Part shown: positions 32,732 through 42,400 of the stretch, piece after piece | Position numbering within the stretch: the first letter of the stretch is position 1 | Layout: each line of letters opens with the position of its first letter | Assembly (NCBI GenBank): GCA_038150225.1 | Contig: JAYQWG010000004.1 | Coordinates: 6,125-70,124, forward strand | DNA: 64,000 nt | Direction: 5' to 3' | From: Lucifugimonas sp038150225 | Lineage (GTDB): Bacteria; Chloroflexota; Dehalococcoidia; Lucifugimonadales; Lucifugimonadaceae | Program-made: the position numbers and the translations under genes | The notes under the pieces: model-generated | Told to the model about the DNA's origin: nothing | The model's input: the letters and a program-made list of their open reading frames with translations, nothing else | Database searches by the model: none

Positions 32732-33354
32732 TATTTGCTCTGCTTCTCGATTCGTACGATTCCGTTCTTTGCACCGGGGATTGAACCCCGGACAAGAACA
32801 ACGTTTTTCTCGACGTCGGTAGCTACCACGCGGAGGCCTTTCACAGTCACTCGGTCTACACCGTAGTGACCAGCCATACGGGTGCCTTTCCAGACACGAC
32901 CAGGAGACGAACCAGCACCAATCGAACCTGGTGCACGGTGTCGGTCAGACTGACCGTGAGTCTTAGGACCACCTCGGAAGTTCCAGCGGCGTACTACACC
33001 ACCGAAACCTCGACCCTTGGAGGTTCCGACCACTTTGATGTCTTCACCGGCTTCAAATACGTCGGCCCTTAATTCCTGGCCAACCTCAAATTCACCAAGG
33101 TCATCAACAGGGAATTCCTGGAGGTGCTGGAACTTTCCACCCGAGCGGCTCTGGTGACCCGCATCTGGCTCGTTAAGTTTTCGCGCCTGCAAGAAACCAA
33201 CCTGTACGGCTTCGTAGCCGTCTCGTGGTTCCGTCTTCACCTGTGTGACAACACAAGGGCCAACCTCAACTGCGGTAACCGGTTCAGCGGTACCGTCGTC
33301 GTGGTAGTAAGTTGTCATTCCGATCTTTCGACCGAGAAGTCCAGCGATAGTCAT
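32731..33354 (-). CDS. rplC: 50S ribosomal protein L3
   Basis: 207 residues: LLGRKIGMTTYYHDDGTAEP, GFLQARKLNEPDAGH, and the glutamine-methylation signature region GRGFGGVVRRWNFRGGPKTH followed by RAPGSIGAGSSPGRVWKGTR. A 43-bp gap follows rpsJ. Confidence 0.98.
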   Translation of the reverse strand: MTIAGLLGRKIGMTTYYHDDGTAEPVTAVEVGPCVVTQVKTEPRDGYEAVQVGFLQARKLNEPDAGHQSRSGGKFQHLQEFPVDDLGEFEVGQELRADVFEAGEDIKVVGTSKGRGFGGVVRRWNFRGGPKTHGQSDRHRAPGSIGAGSSPGRVWKGTRMAGHYGVDRVTVKGLRVVATDVEKNVVLVRGSIPGAKNGIVRIEKQSK

Positions 33355-33397
33355 TTCGATTACTTGCTATTTCTGTCTTGGATATACGACTTAGCTT

Positions 33398-33706
33398 CTA
33401 GAGCTTGATCGCGATATCAACACCTGCGGGTACATTGAGACGAGTCAACGAATCGACTGTCTTCGAGCTTGGCTCAACGATGTCAATCAATCGCTTGTGA
33501 ACTCGCAGCTCGAAGTACTCACGTGAATCTTTGTGAACGTGCGGCCCCCGAATTACAGCGAATCGGCGCTTTGCTGTTGGCAACGGCACCGGTCCGGCTG
33601 TCTGAGCACCAGTTCGCTCGGCAGTTTCCATGATCTGCTGAGCGGAAATGTCTAGTACTCGGTGGTCGAACGCCTTAAGGACGATTCGAATCTTCTGCCC
33701 TGGCAT
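33398..33706 (-). CDS. rpsJ: 30S ribosomal protein S10
   Basis: 102 residues: QKIRIVLKAFDHRVLDISAQ, GPVPLPTAKRRFAVIRGPHV and HKDSREYFELRVHKRLIDIV. It follows fusA by three bases; the tuf gene often found between the two is absent. Confidence 0.98.
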   Translation of the reverse strand: MPGQKIRIVLKAFDHRVLDISAQQIMETAERTGAQTAGPVPLPTAKRRFAVIRGPHVHKDSREYFELRVHKRLIDIVEPSSKTVDSLTRLNVPAGVDIAIKL

Positions 33707-33709
33707 CCC

Positions 33710-35791
33710 TTAGTTTCCTGACACTTTCTCTGCAACGTTCTTCGGCACTGCGGCGTAGTGGTCAAGCTCCATCGAGAAGCTAGCCCGACCGGTCGTGATC
33801 GAACGAACGTGTGTTGCGTACTGGAAGGTCTCGGCAAGCGGGATGAAAGCATTTACAACCTGCGCATCGCCTCGAGCGTCCATGTTCTGAACCTGAGCAC
33901 GTCGTGAGTTCAAGTCACCAAGAACATCACCAAGGAACTCAGAAGGAGTGACAACCTCAATTTTCATGATTGGCTCAAGCAAGGCTGGTTTACCTTTTTG
34001 CATGGCGGATTTGAACGCCATTGAGCCAGCAACCTTGAACGCCATTTCTGAGGAGTCAACTTCGTGGTGTGAACCGTCGACCAGTACAGCCTTAATGTCC
34101 ACACATGGGTAACCGGCAACCGTGCCTGCCTTAGCTGCTTCCATGAAGCCCTGCTCGATAGGCCTGTAGTACTCACGTGGCAAAGTCGAACCAGTAATTT
34201 CGGATTCGAACACAAGACCAGTTCCAGGCTCGAGAGGCTCGAGCCGGAGAGTACAGTCACCGTACTGACCGTGACCACCAGTCTGTCGCACAAGCTTGCC
34301 CTGTGCTGTTGCTGACTGGGTAACGGTTTCTCGGTAAGCAACTCGTGGAGCGCCTACCGTAGCGTCAACACTGAATTCTCGTCGCATTCGCTCGACAACA
34401 ACGTCGAGGTGCAACTCACCCATACCTGCGAGAATGACCTGACCACTCTCTTCGTCGGTTGCGACCTGGAGAGTTGGGTCTTCATCGGCCAGTCGAACGA
34501 GTGCATTCGACATTTTCTCTTGGTCAGATCGAGTCTTAGGCTCAACCGCAACCGAGAGAACGGGCTCTGGGAATGATATTTGTTCAAGCGAAATCTGTGC
34601 GTCCTGCGGACAGAGTGTCTGACCTGTGACCGTGTCCTTAAGACCGATCGCAGCAACGATTTCACCTGGACCTGCTGACTCCCGCTCCTCACGCGAGTCA
34701 GCGTGCATGACCATGAGTCGACCAACTCGCTCTCGTGATCGAGTAGCGGAGTTGTAAACGGTGGACCCTGATTCGAGGATTCCGGAGTAGACCCGGAGGT
34801 AAACCAGCCGACCGACGTGCTGGTCGGTAACCACTTTGAATGCCAGAGCTGTCATTGGTTCGTCAGCTGATGGCTTTCGCTCGAGTTCTACTTCCTCGTC
34901 TGAAGGATCAACACCCTTAATGGAAGGAACATCGAGAGGTGAAGGCAGGTAGGAAACAACTGCGTCCAATAGTGGGTGAACACCACGGTGTCGTAGAGCG
35001 CTACCTACACATACAGGGAATATCCGGAGAGCAATGGTTGCCTTTCGAAGAGCAGCCTTGATCTCGTCGACCGTGATTTCCTCCTCTTCGAGGAACTTCA
35101 ACATCAGATCGTCGTCGGTTTCAGCAACCTTTTCGATCATATGCATTCGTGCCTCTTCAGCCTTCTCGGCGTACTCGGCAGGAATGTCGGTGATTTCGTG
35201 TTCGATTGCCTCTGGTGAAGGGTATGAGTAAGCCTTCTGCTCAACGAGGTCGATCAAACCATGGAACTCGGACTCGGCACCCATTGGGATCTGAATCGGA
35301 ACGGCGTTTGCGCCTAGTCGTTCGTGGACGGTCTGTACCGCGTAGTCAAAGTTCGCACCCAGTCGATCCATCTTGTTTACAAAGATTAGTCGCGGAACCT
35401 TGTAGGTATCAGCCTGTCGCCAAACGGTTTCCGACTGCGGCTGCACACCAGATACGGACTCAAGAACTACAACACCACCGTCGAGTACTCGGAGGGAACG
35501 TTCAACTTCAGCAGTGAAGTCAACGTGACCCGGAGTGTCGATAATGTTGACCTGGTGACCGTCCCACTGTGCGTTGGTAGCTGCAGAACCAATGGTGATA
35601 CCGCGCTCACGCTCGAGGGACATGAAGTCCATGACGGTGGTACCGTCATCGATGTTACCGATTTTATAGGTTTCGCCAGTGAAGAACAGGACACGCTCGG
35701 TAACTGTGGTCTTACCGGCGTCAATGTGGGCAATGAAACCTATATTTCGGACCTTTTTCAGGTCGGTTTTTTTCGCAGATTTAGTGGTCAT
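33710..35791 (-). CDS. fusA: Elongation factor G
   Basis: The GTPase that drives translocation. 693 residues with P-loop AHIDAGKTTVTERVLF (about 22-35), switch I ERGITI, DTPGHVDF, NKMD, and then domains II to V (domain IV includes GGHGQYGDCTLRLEP, domain V GDVLGDLNSRRAQVQNMDAR). Full length, single copy in the window, between rpsG and rpsJ. Confidence 0.98.
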   Translation of the reverse strand: MTTKSAKKTDLKKVRNIGFIAHIDAGKTTVTERVLFFTGETYKIGNIDDGTTVMDFMSLERERGITIGSAATNAQWDGHQVNIIDTPGHVDFTAEVERSLRVLDGGVVVLESVSGVQPQSETVWRQADTYKVPRLIFVNKMDRLGANFDYAVQTVHERLGANAVPIQIPMGAESEFHGLIDLVEQKAYSYPSPEAIEHEITDIPAEYAEKAEEARMHMIEKVAETDDDLMLKFLEEEEITVDEIKAALRKATIALRIFPVCVGSALRHRGVHPLLDAVVSYLPSPLDVPSIKGVDPSDEEVELERKPSADEPMTALAFKVVTDQHVGRLVYLRVYSGILESGSTVYNSATRSRERVGRLMVMHADSREERESAGPGEIVAAIGLKDTVTGQTLCPQDAQISLEQISFPEPVLSVAVEPKTRSDQEKMSNALVRLADEDPTLQVATDEESGQVILAGMGELHLDVVVERMRREFSVDATVGAPRVAYRETVTQSATAQGKLVRQTGGHGQYGDCTLRLEPLEPGTGLVFESEITGSTLPREYYRPIEQGFMEAAKAGTVAGYPCVDIKAVLVDGSHHEVDSSEMAFKVAGSMAFKSAMQKGKPALLEPIMKIEVVTPSEFLGDVLGDLNSRRAQVQNMDARGDAQVVNAFIPLAETFQYATHVRSITTGRASFSMELDHYAAVPKNVAEKVSGN

Positions 35792-35872
35792 CTCTGTTTG
35801 CCATCCGTTCCGTCCCCGTGAGAATCCATCGGAGCGGTTTTGCGGCTGATTTAGATTGTTTTTTTTCAGTTC

Positions 35873-36343
35873 CTACCAGCGGTAATGAACGAAAGCTCTG
35901 TTCGCCTCAGCCATCCTGTGCAGATCTTCACGCCGTCGTACAGCAGCCCCACCACCTCGAGAAGCTTCAAGCAATTCTGCGTAAAGCCTGTCGGCGATTG
36001 GCCTACCTGAACGCTCACGCGCAGCGTTGATCAACCAGCGCTGTGCGAGTGCACCCCGACGTTCCGGGCGCACTTCAACCGGCACCTGGTAAGTCGCACC
36101 ACCAACTCGGCGGGGCTTTACCTCAAGTGCAGGCATTGCGTTTCGTACTGCTTGCTCGAAAACTTCAATTGCCGGCCTGTTGGTTTCGTTTTCGAGCCGC
36201 TCAAGGGCGTCGTACATAGCCTTCTGGGCAACCGACTTCTTCCCACCAATCATCAGGCGGTTAATGAAGCGAGTGAGCTCAACACTCCCATACTGGGGAT
36301 CTGGAGCTATTTGCCTGCGCTGTGCGCGGCGCCGTCGTGCCAT
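35873..36343 (-). CDS. rpsG: 30S ribosomal protein S7
   Basis: 156 residues starting ARRRRAQRRQIAPDPQYGSV, with FINRLMIGGKKSVAQKAMYD and GGATYQVPVEVRPERRGALA. I start it at the ATG at 36343, which has GAAGG seven bases upstream and fits the family. The frame is open to 36385, but the extra 14 residues match nothing. An 81-bp gap leads to fusA. Confidence 0.97.
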   Translation of the reverse strand: MARRRRAQRRQIAPDPQYGSVELTRFINRLMIGGKKSVAQKAMYDALERLENETNRPAIEVFEQAVRNAMPALEVKPRRVGGATYQVPVEVRPERRGALAQRWLINAARERSGRPIADRLYAELLEASRGGGAAVRRREDLHRMAEANRAFVHYRW

Positions 36344-36408
36344 GTGTTTACCTTCGTCAATGTTCCCGTTGAAGCCGCTCAACACCGAGTCGACTCAACC
36401 GTAATTAC

Positions 36409-36822
36409 TTAACTCTTTGCTGTTCCGTACTTGCTGCGCCCACGCTTGCGGTCGTCAACACCACCGGTGTCGAGCGTGCCACGAACTACGTGGTAACGAA
36501 CTCCTGGAAGGTCAGGGACCTTTCCGCCTCGTATCAGGACCACTGAGTGCTCCTGTAGGTTGTGACCTTCACCCGGGATGTACGCAGTTACTTCCATTCC
36601 GTTGCTAAGACGGACACGGGCGACCTTTCGAAGGGCAGAGTTCGGCTTCTTCGGGGTTACGGTACGAACCTGCAAGCAAACACCGCGTTTCTGCGGGCTA
36701 CCTTTTTTAAGCTCGACCTGCTGGCTCGAGAACGAGTTAAACGCGTATCGAAGCGCAGGCGTCTTTGGCTTTCGCCTCTTCTGCTTGCGCGAGTTGCGCA
36801 CGAGTTGATTTATCGTGGGCAA
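36409..36822 (-). CDS. rpsL: 30S ribosomal protein S12
   Basis: 137 residues: PTINQLVRNSRKQKRRKPKT, KGVC-like RGVCLQVRTVTPKKPNSALR with the streptomycin-region Lys, and IPGEGHNLQEHSVVLIRGGK. The start is a TTG at 36820-36822 preceded by TGGAGT eight bases upstream; no ATG is available. First gene of the ribosomal cluster. Confidence 0.98.
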   Translation of the reverse strand: MPTINQLVRNSRKQKRRKPKTPALRYAFNSFSSQQVELKKGSPQKRGVCLQVRTVTPKKPNSALRKVARVRLSNGMEVTAYIPGEGHNLQEHSVVLIRGGKVPDLPGVRYHVVRGTLDTGGVDDRKRGRSKYGTAKS

Positions 36823-36890
36823 AATTTACTCCAGGAAATCAGTCACAAAAAGTCGGGCCCAAATCGAGAATTCTCAGACCACGAAGGGTA

Positions 36891-36920
36891 AGTATACGAA
36901 CTCCCAGACAGGCAAGTCAA
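36891..36920 (-). promoter_or_regulatory. Strong promoter of the ribosomal cluster
   Basis: On the minus strand, TTGACT (36920-36915), an 18-bp spacer, and TATACT (36896-36891) form a near-consensus vegetative promoter about 70 bases ahead of the rpsL start. The 290-bp space 36823-37112 separates rpsL from the divergent GlnR-like gene. No promoter for the latter stands out and no second gene is visible. Confidence 0.82.
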
Positions 36921-37112
36921 CGTAAATCCCGATCAAAATCGTGGAAATGCCTTCCTGCGCGCCATCGCCCTTTAAAAGGTTGTGAAAATCAGCACAAACT
37001 AATAACCTAGTTCACTTCGTCGGGATTTGAAGTTCGCCAGTTCATCTGCGGAAGCTCAAACCGGCACAGCGCAGAGCCTTACTGGCATGCTACTGAATTA
37101 GAGCGACAAACA

Positions 37113-37790
37113 GTGACGACCATTGCCCTTTTGGGCTTCACCGACAGCGATTCTGACCGCCTAGCGGCCGGGGTCGGCGCGCTCGATTCGTCACTTGAGC
37201 TAACCAAGGTTTCCAACGACATTAGTAAGGAAGAGTTGGCATCTGACGCCAACGGCGTAATCGTTTGGGCAGCCGGAACTGGGCTTGGTGGACCGTCGGG
37301 ACCGGTACATGCTGCGGCCGACGCCGGAGTACCAGTAGTAGTGGTTATGCCCACCGTTTCGCTAAACGGAGTGACTGCTGACCGCGCCGAGATCGAAGTT
37401 TGCTTCCTGCCCTGTACTCCAGAAGAAGTTTTGCTTCGACTCAACACTGTGATGTCACAATCTGTCGAAACTGAATCGATCTCCCTCATCGTTCATGGGC
37501 ACCTTGTAATCGACAGCGACCGATATGAGGTCACATTGCGAGGCCGCAAAGTCGATCTTACTTACAAGGAATACGAACTTCTCAAATACCTGGCATCAAA
37601 CCCGGAGCGAGTATTCAGTCGAGAGGCGTTGCTTCGAAGCGTCTGGGAATATGACTACTTTGGCGGTACCCGAACCGTCGATGTTCACATACGTCGATTG
37701 CGCAGCAAGATCGACGATGTCACTCATCATTTCATCGAAACCCAATGGAACGTTGGCTACCGATTCCGATCACCTGGAACCGGCGATTAG
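37113..37790 (+). CDS. GlnR-like winged-helix transcriptional regulator with degenerate receiver
   Basis: 225 residues. The C-terminal 95 form an OmpR-type DNA-binding domain (VDLTYKEYELLKYLASNPER, then FSREALLRSVW and GGTRTVDVHIRRLRSKI, ending NVGYRF). The N-terminal 110 have the length of a receiver, but the phospho-Asp strand reads GVIVWAAGTGLGG and the conserved Lys near FLPCTPEEV is missing. This matches the phosphorylation-independent design of actinobacterial GlnR. It lies 222 bp ahead of glnA and gltBD in the same direction, so control of nitrogen assimilation is likely. The start is a GTG at 37113. Confidence 0.85.
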   Translation: MTTIALLGFTDSDSDRLAAGVGALDSSLELTKVSNDISKEELASDANGVIVWAAGTGLGGPSGPVHAAADAGVPVVVVMPTVSLNGVTADRAEIEVCFLPCTPEEVLLRLNTVMSQSVETESISLIVHGHLVIDSDRYEVTLRGRKVDLTYKEYELLKYLASNPERVFSREALLRSVWEYDYFGGTRTVDVHIRRLRSKIDDVTHHFIETQWNVGYRFRSPGTGD

Positions 37791-37820
37791 CCGGCGCATT
37801 GCGATACCAAATGCCGATAT

Positions 37821-37910
37821 TGAAACAAAGAGTTAACAAGTGAGCGCACGCTCGACGCGCGCGAGAGGCCACAATTGTCTGTTCCCTAATTGAGCAAGCA
37901 CTGAAACAAA
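37821..37910 (+). promoter_or_regulatory. Direct TGAAACAAA repeats in the glnA leader
   Basis: TGAAACAAA occurs at 37821-37829 and 37902-37910, each followed within a few bases by a purine/TT-rich stretch (GAGTTAAC and ATTGACATT). GAAAC and GTTAAC recall half-sites of actinobacterial GlnR boxes. A weak stem with a T run (GCCTTCGGCCTTTTT, about 37943-37957) lies nearer glnA. The 37791-38012 region otherwise has no gene. Confidence 0.25.
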
Positions 37911-38012
37911 ATTGACATTGAGCGAACTATTTTCAATACTCAGCCTTCGGCCTTTTTCAGTTCGGCCGCATTTGCGCGCTGATCTGACTCGCCCAACAAA
38001 CACCGATAACGA

Positions 38013-39368
38013 ATGACACAAGCTGCAGGAAATACGCGCCCACCAATCAGCGGTGTGGACGAAGAGGCGGTCAAGTACGTCTTGATCACTGCGCGCGAGA
38101 AGGACATCAAGTTCATTCGCCTTTGGTTCACAGACATTCTCGGCACTCTCAAAGGATTCGCCGTCACTGTGGACGAACTTGAAAGCGTACTTCGCAGCGG
38201 TGCCAGCTTCGACGGTGCATCTGTTGAAGGACTCACGCGGGCAAACGAGTCGGACATGATCGCCATGCCCGACCCTTCGACATTCCAGCGGCTCCCATGG
38301 CGTCCGAGCAAAAACGGCGTTGCAAGACTGTTCTGCGATGTGCAAACACCAACAGGTGATGTGTCATCCGCAGATGGACGACAGGTTCTTCGTAAGAACA
38401 TTCAACGTGCGTCCGATGCAGGATTTACTTTTTATGTCGCGCCCGAGATCGAGTACTACTACGAACTCGACCAGCCCGACGAGAGCGGATACTTCGACCA
38501 ATCTTCTGTAGATGGTGCCGGGGCAGATCTCCGACGAGACACCGTACTGACGCTTGAGCAAATGGGAATCCCAGTCAAGCACAGTCATCACGAAGTCGGA
38601 TCAGGTCAACACGAAATCGATCTGCGACACATGAACGCTCTCGCAATGGCCGACTCGATTGTCACGTTCAAGGTCATTGCCAAAGAACTCGCTTCCATGG
38701 CTGGCGGTTCTGCAACTTTCATGCCTCGTCCTTTCGCCGATCAGCACGGTTCGGGTATGCACACCCACATGTCGCTGTTCCGAGGCGACGAGAACGCCTT
38801 TTTCGATCCGGACGACGAGATGCACCTGTCTCAGACTGGTCGGCAGTTCATCGCAGGGCTCATGAAACACGCAGGCGAAATCTGTGTCGTCACGAACCAG
38901 TGGGTCAACTCTTACAAGCGACTGCTGCCGGGTCTTGAAGCTCCGATATTTACAACTTGGACAACCGGAAACTTCGGAAACCTGATCCGCGTTCCTTCAT
39001 ACCGACCTGGCCGCGAAGATGGAATCCGGGTCGAGTACCGTGCGCCTGATTCAGCCGCCAACCCATATTTGTTATTTTCGGTCTTGCTTGCTGCAGGGCT
39101 GGATGGAATTGAACAAGACATGCCGCTACCTGAACCGATGGACGCCGATGTGTATCGGCTGACAGACGAGGAACTCGAGGCCAGCGGCATTTCACGATTG
39201 CCGCGAACGCTCGATGAAGCAATTCGACTTGGCGAAGAAAGTGAGCTTCTTGAGAAAGCTCTCGGTTCAACGGTCAAGGCGAACCTCCTCGAAAACAAAC
39301 GACTCGAGTGGCAGCAGTTCTGCAACACCGTGACCGATTACGAAAAGGATAGGTACCGCCAGCTGTAA
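38013..39368 (+). CDS. glnA: Glutamine synthetase, type I (alpha-like, not adenylylated)
   Basis: Makes glutamine from glutamate, ammonia and ATP. The 451 residues show the beta-grasp loop GASFDGASVEGLTRANESDM with the Arg used for feedback control in GSI-alpha, the metal site APEIEYYYEL, HHEVGSGQHEIDLRH, MHTHMSLF, and NSYKRLLPG. The adenylylation loop (NLYDLPP) and the 25-residue insertion of the beta type are absent, so feedback or regulator control is expected. The ATG lacks a strong ribosome site. gltB follows by 48 bp. Confidence 0.96.
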   Translation: MTQAAGNTRPPISGVDEEAVKYVLITAREKDIKFIRLWFTDILGTLKGFAVTVDELESVLRSGASFDGASVEGLTRANESDMIAMPDPSTFQRLPWRPSKNGVARLFCDVQTPTGDVSSADGRQVLRKNIQRASDAGFTFYVAPEIEYYYELDQPDESGYFDQSSVDGAGADLRRDTVLTLEQMGIPVKHSHHEVGSGQHEIDLRHMNALAMADSIVTFKVIAKELASMAGGSATFMPRPFADQHGSGMHTHMSLFRGDENAFFDPDDEMHLSQTGRQFIAGLMKHAGEICVVTNQWVNSYKRLLPGLEAPIFTTWTTGNFGNLIRVPSYRPGREDGIRVEYRAPDSAANPYLLFSVLLAAGLDGIEQDMPLPEPMDADVYRLTDEELEASGISRLPRTLDEAIRLGEESELLEKALGSTVKANLLENKRLEWQQFCNTVTDYEKDRYRQL

Positions 39369-39416
39369 CGTGCCGTTGCCGGTATCCGTGAATTGACCTT
39401 CCTGTTTAGGAGAAAC

Positions 39417-42400
39417 ATGACCGAAATTCGGAATAACTTTGATTCAAGACCCGATGCTGAGGTAGTCCTACCAGACTTCACCGACATCGCTGAACGCGGC
39501 CTGTATGTTCCAGAACTGGAGCATGACGCGTGCGGTGTTGGAATGGTTGCGAACATTACGGGTGAGCGAACCCACGCAATCATTGACCAGGCACTCGAAG
39601 TGCTTGTGAACCTGGGACACCGTGGAGCATCAGGTGCCGACCCTCTTACGGGTGACGGTGCTGGAATTACTCTCCAGATGCCCCACGCGTTCATGCAGAA
39701 GGTTGCAAAGGAATCCGGTTTCGAGCTCCCAGACGAGCGACGCTACGGCGTAGCAATGTGCTTCCTGCCAAACGATGCAAACTTGAACGCTGCATCCAAG
39801 AAAGCACTTGAAGATGCGGCTAACGAGAACGGTCTGTCGGTTCTTGGTTGGCGTGATGTCCCGACCGATCCATCTGTAATTGGTGTCACAGCTCAGGCTG
39901 TTATGCCTAAATTTGAGCAGCTGTTTGTTGCTGCACCGGATGGCGTCGAAGGTGACGACCTCGAGCGCGCTCTGTACCTCGCACGAAAGTCCGCTGAAAA
40001 GCGATTGATCGTGAACGAGACCGACGAAGAGATCAAAACGATCCTGAACCGCGAGTTCTACGTCAGCTCCTGGTCATCCCGCACGCTCATCTATAAGGGA
40101 ATGCTTGTGGTTGACCAGCTCGGCGAGTTCTACCTCGACCTTAAAGACGAGAGTATGGTTAGTGCTTTCGGTCTCGTTCACTCAAGATTCTCGACCAACA
40201 CTCTCGGATCGTGGAAGTTATCGCACCCGTACCGAATGCTTGCTCACAATGGTGAAATCAACACCGTTCGTGGTAACCGAAACTGGATGCAAGCTCGTGA
40301 GAAGACGATCGACTCCCCGTTCTTCGGCGACAAGATCGACGAACTCACACCTATTTGTGAATCCGACGATCCGTCAGACACCGCATCGCTAGACAACGTA
40401 TTCGAGTTATTGCGCATGACGGGTCGTTCCGTTGAACACACTGCAGCAATGATGATGCCTGCCGCCTGGCACGGACACGAATCAATGCCAAAGGACGTTC
40501 AGGACTTTTACGAGTTCCACGGCAACCTGATGGAGCCGTGGGACGGACCGGCAATGATCGTGTTCACCGACGGTGACGCAATTGGAGCTGTTCTGGACCG
40601 AAACGGTCTTCGCCCATTCCGCTACACCGTTACCAAAGATGACCTTCTGATCATGGCTTCGGAAACTGGTGTTCTCAATGTAGAGCCAGAGCGGGTAAAG
40701 TACCGCTCTCGATTGCAGCCGGGACGTATGTTCCTTGTTGACTTCGGTGAGCAGCGAATCGTCGAGCCTGACGAAGTAATGAAGCGTCTTGCGGACACGA
40801 ACCCTTACTCAGAGTGGCTCGAGGAAAATCGATCAACGATCGAGACTCTTCCAGAGGCACCAACCGTTCCTGAAAACGATCTGGAATCACTGGTCGCACG
40901 TCAAATGGCGTTCGGATACACCCGAGAAGACCTGAACATGCTTATCAGGCCGATGGCTATCACAGGTCACCAGCCTCAGGGATCAATGGGTAACGACGCA
41001 CCTCTGGCTGTGTTGTCTGATAAACCGCAGAACATGTTCGCCTACTTCAAGCAGGCGTTCGCCCAGGTTTCCAACCCACCACTGGACGCTATTCGAGAGA
41101 AGCTCGTAACGCAGCGTGCAGTTCCTGCTGGACGACGACCAAACATTTTTGAAACAACTCCTCTGCATTGCCAGACCCTTCGAATCGACCACCCCGTTCT
41201 CAGGAATGCTGAACTCGCGAAGATCAAGGCATCATCTGTCCCAGGTGTAAAAGCGAAGACGATCTCGACTCTGTTCCCAGTTTCTGGCGGAACAGAAGCT
41301 CTGGATGCGGCACTCAACCGAATACGCCAGGAAGCAAGCCAGGCTATCGAAGATGGCTTTACTCTCCTGATTCTTTCCGACCGTGGAGTTGATGAAGAGA
41401 ACTCGTATGTTCCTTCACTTCTTGCAACCGGTGCAGTCCATCACAATTTGATCAGAGAACGTAACCGAGCCCAGGCCGACATCATCGTCGAGTCCGGTGA
41501 GCCACGAGAAGTACATCACTTCGCGACTCTGTTCGGCTACGGTGCATCAGCTATCAACCCGTACCTGGCTCTTGAAACCATCGACGGTCTCCGACAGCGA
41601 CCTACTGCAGAGGAAAAAATCCCTGCACAGGATGCTGCCGAGGAAAACTTCCGAGAAGCGATCGAAGAGGGCGTGGTCAAGACCATGGCAAAGATGGGTA
41701 TTTCCACTTTGCAGGGCTACATTGGCGCACAGGTATTCGAGGCACTCGGTCTTGGTCGTGAACTGGTTGACGAATACTTCACCTGGACCGTTTCACGAAT
41801 CAGCGGAATTGGTACCAACGAGATTGCTCTCGACCAGCTAGCGAACCACTCACGTGCGTACTCACCGGACAACATTCCGTCGAACCTGAAACTGGACCTC
41901 GGTGGACTCTACCTCTGGCGCGCCACGGGCGAACGCCACATGTGGAACCCTGACACCATCTCGCTCCTACAAGATGCGGTACGCAGAAATGACCGCGCTG
42001 TATACGAGCAGTTTGAAGCAGCTTCTGACAAGGAAGGTGATGACCACATCACCATCCGAAACATGCTGGAGCCAGTCTTCGACGGCGAGGGCATTCCGCT
42101 AGACGAAGTCGAGCCAGCAGAGAAGATCGTTGAGCGTTTCGCAACCGGTGCTATCTCACTCGGCTCGATTTCTCGTGAAGCTCACGAAACTCTCGCAATA
42201 GCGACCAACCGAATCAACGCTCGATCGAACACCGGTGAAGGTGGTGAAGACCCAGAACGATTCACCGCTGAAGCCAATGGTGACTCACGATCGAGCGCGA
42301 TTAAACAGGTTGCTTCAGGTCGGTTCGGTGTAACCACCAACTACCTCACCAACGCTAAGGATCTCCAGATCAAAATGGCGCAAGGTGCGAAGCCAGGTGA

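Noticed and set aside
39393..39416. Upstream TTG start for gltB adding eight residues
   Set aside because: The ATG at 39417 has AGGAGA at the right distance; the extra residues overlap that ribosome site.
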